This document shows, piece after piece, positions 13,872 to 17,660 of a stretch of DNA of 17,660 bases. How positions within the stretch are numbered: position 1 is the first letter of the stretch; each line of letters opens with the position of its first letter. The notes below the pieces were generated by a model. The model ran no database searches, had not been told where the DNA came from, and worked only from the letters and a program-made list of their open reading frames with translations. A program made the position numbers and the translations under genes. This DNA is from CAZZNQ01 sp964655775. GTDB lineage: Bacteria; Planctomycetota; Brocadiia; SM23-32. The stretch covers positions 1 to 17,660 of the forward strand of contig CAZZNQ010000086.1 in the NCBI GenBank assembly GCA_964655775.1, read 5' to 3'.

Positions 13872-14262
13872 CTGTCTCACCTCTTTCTTCCTCTCCGGTC
13901 TGCGCCTGTGCCTGTGTCTGCGCTATCAGGGCCATGAGCTCTGTGTCACTGAGGGCCGCCAGCCGCTCCGGTGTCAGCACGTCGAAGCTGGGCAAGCTCA
14001 GGCTCACGTCGGTGTGCCTGCGCGGTTTGCCGAACACCCTGTCGAACAGTTCCCGGGCGGCCGCAATGGAGCCACCCTTGGCCGTCTCGATCAGTTTGAG
14101 GGCGATCTCCCGTATGTCTTCTGGCGTCGCCGCCCTCACAAGCTCCGCGTGCAGCCGTGCAGTCTCAGCTGCAAGCGGGTTCCCAGGCCCCCCCGAGTTA
14201 CCGGGAAGGAAACGCCCCGTCTTCGGGTCGCGTTCGAGCTTCTGGCCGGTGCCTTCAGTCAC
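13840..14262 (-). CDS. DUF5681-like phage protein
   Basis: A 140-residue protein starting at GTG 14262, with GGAG 8 nt upstream and an 8-nt overlap with the previous stop. The N-terminus carries the signature DPKTGRFLPGNSGGPGNP (about residues 10-27), which I recognise as the opening of DUF5681 proteins, often encoded by prophages and near terminase genes. Helices follow (AAETARLHAELVRAATPEDI, REIALKLIETAKGGSIAAAR, ELFDRVFGKP), typical of the rest of that family, then an acidic Gln/Glu-rich tail (residues 118-140). Its role in the family is not established; a small-terminase-like DNA-recognition role has been a common suspicion. An upstream ATG at 14448 would read through the previous gene and is rejected. 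Confidence 0.75.
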   Translation of the reverse strand: MTEGTGQKLERDPKTGRFLPGNSGGPGNPLAAETARLHAELVRAATPEDIREIALKLIETAKGGSIAAARELFDRVFGKPRRHTDVSLSLPSFDVLTPERLAALSDTELMALIAQTQAQAQTGEEERGETDGDDEAAVDE

Positions 14263-15010
14263 TGTCTTGCTCCGCTTGTGCCTCCCCCTCTGCAGGAAGC
14301 CGCCGGATCGCCATGATGCCCGACTTGAACATTGCGTTCGGCTTGTACAGGAGTTCCAGCGGCAACGTGTCTTGCCATCGCCCGGGCTCGCCATCCCGTG
14401 CCCACTGCCCCGGCCACGTCGGCGGATCGGCGAGATCACGCTCCGCACGCCGCCGGTCCTGGGCGAAGTAGTGGCCCAGGCTGCCGGTAGGCCACGTCGG
14501 GTCCCGGCCGTAGCGTGCGCGGTATCGGGCCAGATGCTCGGGATCGTGCCCGATCACCACCTTGCGCACGTCACCGGGCAACCCAGCGCCCTCTTCGTCA
14601 GTAACGCGAATCAGTTCAAGGGTCCCCATCGGCCCGGTGCCGTAGTCGCCACTGTCCAGCGCCGCTATCAGATCCGTGAAAGCGAAAGCGGGCAAGCCGT
14701 CTACCTCGCGGGCGCAAACAGCATCCGCCAGGGCCTCGGTATCAACGCTGTAGCTTCGGTTGTGAAGAGCGCCGTCAAACCACCAGCGCAGCCAGCCCTC
14801 AGAGCCGTAGAAGCCGTCCTCTTGCGCCCACAGGCGCGAGTCCGTGCGTCTTCGGATCTCTGCTTCCTTCTGTTCTCTCTTGCGCTCTGCGGCCCTCTCA
14901 GCCTTCTGTGCAGCCTTCCGCTGCTTGCGCGCAAGCTCTTCCCTACGGCGGATGATCTCGGCTTTGCGCTCCTGTATCGCCCGTCGGTTCGCTTCCAGGT
15001 CAGTGCTCAT
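14255..15010 (-). CDS. Unknown 251-residue protein with a basic coiled-coil N-terminus
   Basis: The ATG at 15010 has AGGA 6 nt upstream and overlaps the previous stop by 11 nt. Residues 5-57 are a long, highly charged helix of Arg/Lys/Glu/Ala (ERKAEIIRRREELARKQRKA and on). Residues 58-251 form a compact domain rich in Trp, Tyr and acidic residues (SRLWAQEDGFYGSEGWLRWW, DGLPAFAFTDLIAALDSGDY, VVIGHDPEHLARYRARYG, PLELLYKPNAMFKSGIMAIR). No family is recognised. The genetic position, between replication and DUF5681-like genes, suggests a DNA-handling or packaging-accessory role, but nothing in the sequence proves it. The gene is preceded and followed by overlapping starts, so its product is probably made at levels similar to its neighbours. 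Confidence 0.7.
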   Translation of the reverse strand: MSTDLEANRRAIQERKAEIIRRREELARKQRKAAQKAERAAERKREQKEAEIRRRTDSRLWAQEDGFYGSEGWLRWWFDGALHNRSYSVDTEALADAVCAREVDGLPAFAFTDLIAALDSGDYGTGPMGTLELIRVTDEEGAGLPGDVRKVVIGHDPEHLARYRARYGRDPTWPTGSLGHYFAQDRRRAERDLADPPTWPGQWARDGEPGRWQDTLPLELLYKPNAMFKSGIMAIRRLPAEGEAQAEQDSD

Positions 15011-15260
15011 CGTGATTCCTTTCCAGTCCGTCAGTAAACGGTTGTGTCGGCCGTGAGTTCCTGCGTCCCCAATCGGCGAGCGCATCGCCCACACGCTCTT
15101 TCAGCACTTCCCCCCCAGACGGAGGCGGCCCCCCGGCTGCGCCGGATCGGGTGTCCGAGGAAGCGCCCCGATTCCGACGTGAGGACCGCCTCCATTTCTG
15201 CAGGTGCGATTCGATCTTGCGCAGGTTGCGCTGTCTGTCTTTGTCCCACTGCGTCTTCAT
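15000..15260 (-). CDS. Small basic protein, 86 residues, unknown
   Basis: The ATG at 15260 follows GGAGG with 7-nt spacing, and the ATGA overlap with the previous gene's stop is typical of coupled phage genes. The N-terminal half is basic and helical (WDKDRQRNLRKIESHLQKWR), the middle is a flexible Ser/Gly/Pro linker (residues 44-64), and the C-terminus has a short amphipathic helix (VLKERVGDALADWGRR). It could be a DNA-binding or replication partner of the preceding initiator, by analogy with small genes after initiators; no family is recognised. Codon use fits its neighbours. Confidence 0.6.
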   Translation of the reverse strand: MKTQWDKDRQRNLRKIESHLQKWRRSSRRNRGASSDTRSGAAGGPPPSGGEVLKERVGDALADWGRRNSRPTQPFTDGLERNHDEH

Positions 15261-16048
15261 GCTACCGCCTCCTGATTCACCAGAGCGCCGGCGCACTGCA
15301 GCCACTCGGGAACTGACAAACCTTCCCGCAAGGCGGCCCGCAGGTCTTCCAGGATTGCGGCCACGTGAGCAAGCGGGTCGGTTTCTCCGAACCTGATGCC
15401 GCGCTCGGAGTAACGGCCGTCCGCGCGGACGTCGGGGAACGCGTCTTCGATGCGCGCGGCAACCGCTGCGACATGCTCTTGGCGGGCCTTCGCGAAGAGG
15501 GCGGCCAGGTGCCGCCGCGCCGCTTTCTTTGACAGCCGTGTATCCACGGCGACCAGGGCCGCTATGTCCGGCGCGGCAGCGGGAGGCTCGCCCTCCCGGC
15601 TGTCGCGTCTACTCAAGTCGTTACTCTTTGACGGTTGCTGTACTAACGGTTCCGTGGGAAGTGGCTTCCCACCGGGGAGTGCGTCAGCTTCCCACCGGTC
15701 GCTGGGAAGCCACTTCCCACCGGACGGCGGCAATAGGAGCTCGTACGTGTTGACGGTCTGCAGCGCGCCGCCATACTTCCCAGTCCCCTGGTGCATGATG
15801 CGCAGAATGCCCGCTTGCTGTGCGGCACGAAGGGTTTCGCCGACAGTTCGCCGGCTGGTCTTGCACTTCGCGGCCAAACCCCTTTGAGACGGCCACGCCC
15901 GGCCGTCTTCATTGCAGTGGTCTGCCAAGGCCAGTAGGACATGCTGGCGGATCGCCGTAACAGCGAACTTGTGCTCCTCACCTTCGGCGTCCACGTAGAG
16001 AAGCTCATCCGGAAGTTGCCAGACCAAGGCCATCATTTCGACGCTCAC
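15257..16048 (-). CDS. Winged-helix replication initiator-like protein (lambda O type layout)
   Basis: A 263-residue protein starting at GTG 16048, whose GTGA overlaps the stop of the regulator gene; a purine-rich GGGGGGA precedes it. Residues about 28-105 form a helix-turn-helix/winged domain of the HTH_36 kind found in phage O-like and plasmid initiators (LLALADHCNEDGRAWPSQRG, LAAKCKTSRRTVGETLRAAQ, QAGILRIMHQGTGKYGG). Residues 108-160 are a Pro/Gly/Ser linker, encoded by DNA with the repeat cluster described separately. Residues 161-263 form a helical second domain (KKAARRHLAALFAKARQEHV, DPLAHVAAILEDLRAALREG). The likely role is binding the repeats within its own gene and recruiting the host helicase machinery. 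The alternative is a transcriptional regulator with the same fold. No primase or helicase motif is seen. Confidence 0.8.
   Translation of the reverse strand: MSVEMMALVWQLPDELLYVDAEGEEHKFAVTAIRQHVLLALADHCNEDGRAWPSQRGLAAKCKTSRRTVGETLRAAQQAGILRIMHQGTGKYGGALQTVNTYELLLPPSGGKWLPSDRWEADALPGGKPLPTEPLVQQPSKSNDLSRRDSREGEPPAAAPDIAALVAVDTRLSKKAARRHLAALFAKARQEHVAAVAARIEDAFPDVRADGRYSERGIRFGETDPLAHVAAILEDLRAALREGLSVPEWLQCAGALVNQEAVA
15655..15782. other. Candidate replication origin: iteron-like dyads inside the initiator gene
   Basis: TGGGAAG-N3-CTTCCCA occurs twice, at 15655-15671 and 15703-15719, exactly 48 bp apart. An extra half-site CTTCCCACCGG lies at 15688-15698 and a further CTTCCCA at 15776-15782. 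The extended form CTTCCCACCGG is present at 15665, 15688 and 15713. Steps of 23 and 25 bp put the middle copy in another reading frame. The adjoining 15610-15652 is AT-richer than its surroundings and could be the unwinding element. Confidence 0.65.
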
Positions 16049-16266
16049 AGCGTCCCCCCTTCCGGCCATGCCCACTTCCGCAATGGCGGGCATCCGGCTG
16101 CGATCCAGGCCGCGAGCTCCGCCGCTCGCCAACGTGTGCTGCCGCCGATCTTGAGCGGGCCGGGGACCTGCTCTGCCGATGCCATGCGCCACAAAGTTGA
16201 TTTATGCACACCGAGCAGGTCGGCGACCTCGGTTGCGGTCAGGAGTTGTAGCGCATTCGTCTCCAC
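16045..16266 (-). CDS. AlpA/excisionase-like helix-turn-helix regulator
   Basis: About 73 residues from GTG 16266. The core LLTATEVADLLGVHKSTLWR (residues about 8-27) is a MerR/AlpA-type helix-turn-helix, followed by the wing GPLKIGGSTRWRAAELAAWIAAG, the standard plan of excisionase-like proteins and of AlpA regulators. The frame is open upstream to 16434, and GTG 16296 or ATG 16365 are possible starts. The short form matches the usual family length and lets two dyads upstream serve as operators, but its ribosome site is weak, so the start is uncertain. The protein probably directs excision and/or controls the operon that begins with it: its stop overlaps the initiator start by 4 nt. Confidence 0.75.
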   Translation of the reverse strand: METNALQLLTATEVADLLGVHKSTLWRMASAEQVPGPLKIGGSTRWRAAELAAWIAAGCPPLRKWAWPEGGTL

Positions 16267-16291
16267 ATCTATGCTGCACGTTCGACAATCG

Positions 16292-16307
16292 TGCACATCC
16301 TTGTGCA
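16292..16307. promoter_or_regulatory. Dyad upstream of the AlpA/Xis-like gene
   Basis: TGCACA-TCCT-TGTGCA is a perfect 6-bp dyad with a 4-bp centre, 26 bp upstream of the chosen start and followed by the palindrome GTCGAC (16311-16316). It fits an operator for the encoded regulator, unless the longer protein starts are used, in which case it is coding. Confidence 0.35.
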
Positions 16308-16409
16308 AACGTCGACACGGGGCGGGTCTACATCCTTGGCAGACGCCACGTGCGCACGCGATCATGGCACCTGGCGTTGCGGATCGGAACTGCACCAGTG
16401 AGCGCAACC

Positions 16410-16428
16410 ATCGGTGACGTGCACCGAT
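16410..16428. promoter_or_regulatory. Dyad in the operon upstream region
   Basis: ATCGGTG-ACGTG-CACCGAT has perfect 7-bp arms around a 5-bp centre, the size of a typical phage repressor operator. It lies about 140 bp upstream of the regulator gene in the 332-bp intergenic region (16267-16598). I find no convincing sigma70 promoter there. Confidence 0.4.
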
Positions 16429-16457
16429 AGTCACGGCGTCATACGGAACGTTCGTGA

Positions 16458-16467
16458 CGGTGGGAAG
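16458..16467. promoter_or_regulatory. Extra initiator-type half-site upstream of the operon
   Basis: CGGTGGGAAG is the reverse complement of CTTCCCACCG, a 10-bp match to the repeat core of the candidate origin. It lies outside any gene, about 190 bp upstream of the regulator start. A chance 10-bp match in a window this size is expected only a few percent of the time. Confidence 0.4.
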
Positions 16468-16518
16468 CTACGGTGAAGGAATGGCTTACAGTAGGAGGGG
16501 AGAGTAAACGGATGGAAT

Positions 16519-16540
16519 GTGATCGTAATCCGTGATCGTA
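16519..16540. repeat. Direct repeats in the operon upstream region
   Basis: GTGATCGTA occurs at 16519-16527 and 16532-16540, 13 bp apart, in the intergenic stretch between the partial gene's stop and the regulator gene. It may be a protein-binding site; its role is unknown. Confidence 0.35.
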
Positions 16541-16598
16541 TGCCGCCCCACGGGCAGACGGGTCACAGGGATGTCACATACCGCCCGGCGTGGCTGGC

Positions 16599-17660
16599 TC
16601 ACCAGCGTTCACGGATCGTTTCGGGATCGTACTCATCGAGGGAATCCGTGGCCCTGAACGCCGCGTCAGCGTCTCTGCGCTTCGCATCCTCTATCGCATT
16701 CTTGGCAGCGGCAATGAGCTCCGGGCGTTTGGCCATGCCACGAGCGGCAACAATAGCCTCTCCCACAGCCTTGACGGCACTGCTCTGCAGGTGAAGTATA
16801 GCCTCCCTCATCGAATCGCCCGGGATTTCGGGATCGTAGTCGGGGAAGGCTGCCTTCGTGGCTACCTGTGAGCACTCAATGGTGAGCTTTCGGTCGGTAG
16901 AAGTGAGCCGATACTTGCTCTGATCGACGCAGTCTGCGTCTCTCAGTCGGCCTTCCCCTACTGGTGTCCGTTCCTTGCAGTCGGGACACCACGGCACCTG
17001 CCTGAGCGCGTTCGCCCAGTACTTCCCCGCGTCGATACGGTTGCTGACCGTGTTCCGGTGGCAACCCGCGCGCTCCGCGAACGCCGTCTGGGTCAGGAAC
17101 TCGATTCCGTCCCGCTCACAGGTGGGGCAATAGCCGTGAGCCCAAAGGCGTTGAGGGAGCTTGCGTGCGGGGTCCTCTGTCGTGTCCGCGGGCTCAGCAT
17201 CCCCGGCTTCGGCAGTGGCGTGCGACTTGAGAACGTCCAGAGCCCCCACAGCTTCGCACGGCTGCGATGGTCCAACCAAGGCATGCTTCACTATGGGCCA
17301 TTCAAGCCCTTGCTCGCGAGCCCACCGCATAGCACTGCCGGTATCGCGGATAGCCTCAGAAGGCACGCCGGCGCGTTCCAGTTCGATGCTCCACAGATGG
17401 CGCATGCGGGCCGACAGGTTGGCAAGATTTTGCAACTGCTGCAGCGAGACTTCCCCGGCGGCAACGCGCGCTCGCAGCATCCCACGCCGGTTGGCGTCTT
17501 CGAACCGAGCCCCCGGTGAAACGGGCGGCACTTGCGCGAGATCATCCCATGCCCGATCAACCAGCGGCACGGCCTCCAGTAGCTGCAGCAAGGTCACGGC
17601 GTCCAGACTCTCCCCGGCCGTCTGTTGAGCTTCTGACCGGTCAACGAGTACTTCCAGGGC
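16599..17660 (-). CDS. DNA-binding-like protein with two CxxC pairs and helix-turn-helix; 5' end outside window
   Basis: The minus-strand frame is open from 16599 to the right edge; 353 residues are visible. An in-frame GTG at 17597 has coding-like sequence before it (LEVLVDRSEAQQTAGESLDA), so the true start lies outside the window. The N-terminal part is helical (LQQLQNLANLSARMRHLWSI). In the middle, GYCPTC and PWCPDC form two CxxC pairs, 44 residues apart, that could bind one zinc ion. Between them lies a helix-turn-helix, TQTAFAERAGCHRNTVSNRI. The C-terminal 120 residues are polar and helical (LQSSAVKAVGEAIVAARG). It ends 332 bp upstream of the regulator gene, on the same strand. No family is recognised; a DNA-recognition role such as regulator or packaging/terminase accessory is plausible. 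Confidence 0.7.
   Translation of the reverse strand, partial: ALEVLVDRSEAQQTAGESLDAVTLLQLLEAVPLVDRAWDDLAQVPPVSPGARFEDANRRGMLRARVAAGEVSLQQLQNLANLSARMRHLWSIELERAGVPSEAIRDTGSAMRWAREQGLEWPIVKHALVGPSQPCEAVGALDVLKSHATAEAGDAEPADTTEDPARKLPQRLWAHGYCPTCERDGIEFLTQTAFAERAGCHRNTVSNRIDAGKYWANALRQVPWCPDCKERTPVGEGRLRDADCVDQSKYRLTSTDRKLTIECSQVATKAAFPDYDPEIPGDSMREAILHLQSSAVKAVGEAIVAARGMAKRPELIAAAKNAIEDAKRRDADAAFRATDSLDEYDPETIRERW

Larger units (their letters stand above)
7483..17660. mobile_element. Integrated phage-like element, left part; right end outside window
   Basis: Everything after the tRNA has phage or integrative-element character: a tyrosine integrase next to the tRNA 3' end, then on the opposite strand cargo genes with their own promoters, a tail tape measure gene, small phage-like genes, a replication initiator with an internal repeat cluster, and an AlpA/Xis-like regulator. 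Start codons overlap the preceding stop through the whole cascade, as in phage operons. No portal, major capsid, major tail, large terminase or lysis gene is visible in these 10 kb, so it may be a complete phage with those genes further right, a satellite, or a remnant. The right attachment repeat, expected to copy the tRNA 3' end, is not in the window. Confidence 0.85.

Overview
GC-rich bacterial DNA with good Shine-Dalgarno sites and sigma70-like promoters. It falls into two parts: a host chromosome segment (about 1-7482) and the left part of an integrated phage-like element (about 7483 to beyond 17660). The host cannot be named from the window. A carbohydrate-flavoured gene set (MFS carrier, exported all-helical protein of possible sugar-hydrolase or lyase fold, two seven-bladed-propeller-like proteins, an IlvD/Edd-family dehydratase) together with this type of tyrosine integrase reminds me of the Planctomycetota / Lentisphaerota / Armatimonadota kind of genome; that is an impression, not a result.

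Host part. An MFS transporter runs off the left edge (minus strand). Next come an exported 405-residue protein and a 138-residue single-pass membrane protein with a Lys/Ala/Pro-rich tail, both on the minus strand with recognisable terminators. A divergent promoter region (about 2655-2920) separates these from a plus-strand run: two adjacent, probably paralogous beta-propeller proteins and then an IlvD/Edd-family dehydratase with its own likely promoter. A tRNA with anticodon CAU (Ile2 or Met), with a very good promoter, closes the host part.

Mobile element. A tyrosine recombinase starts 225 bp after the tRNA, so the tRNA 3' end is the probable attachment site; the other attachment site lies outside the window. 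All other element genes are on the opposite strand. Eight genes, most overlapping by 4 to about 30 nt, form one cascade from 16266 to 10951: AlpA/Xis-like regulator, winged-helix replication initiator, 86-residue basic protein, 251-residue unknown, DUF5681-like protein, two paralogous small proteins, and a phage tail tape measure protein. After tandem hairpins come two cargo (moron-like) genes, each with its own promoter: a 66-residue protein with a structured leader and a secreted coiled-coil protein. A partial gene with two CxxC pairs and a helix-turn-helix lies upstream of the cascade.

Most interesting. The replication initiator gene carries, in the linker between its two domains, a cluster of TGGGAAG/CTTCCCA repeats arranged as two dyads plus extra half-sites. 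The middle copy is in a different reading frame from the other two, so the DNA rather than the protein appears to be conserved. This is the layout of a lambda-O-type replication origin. A further 10-bp copy lies upstream of the regulator gene, suggesting autoregulation. The element also places a tape measure gene directly in a regulator/replication operon, with no portal, capsid, major tail or large terminase gene visible, which points to a satellite-like, reduced or unusually organised phage.
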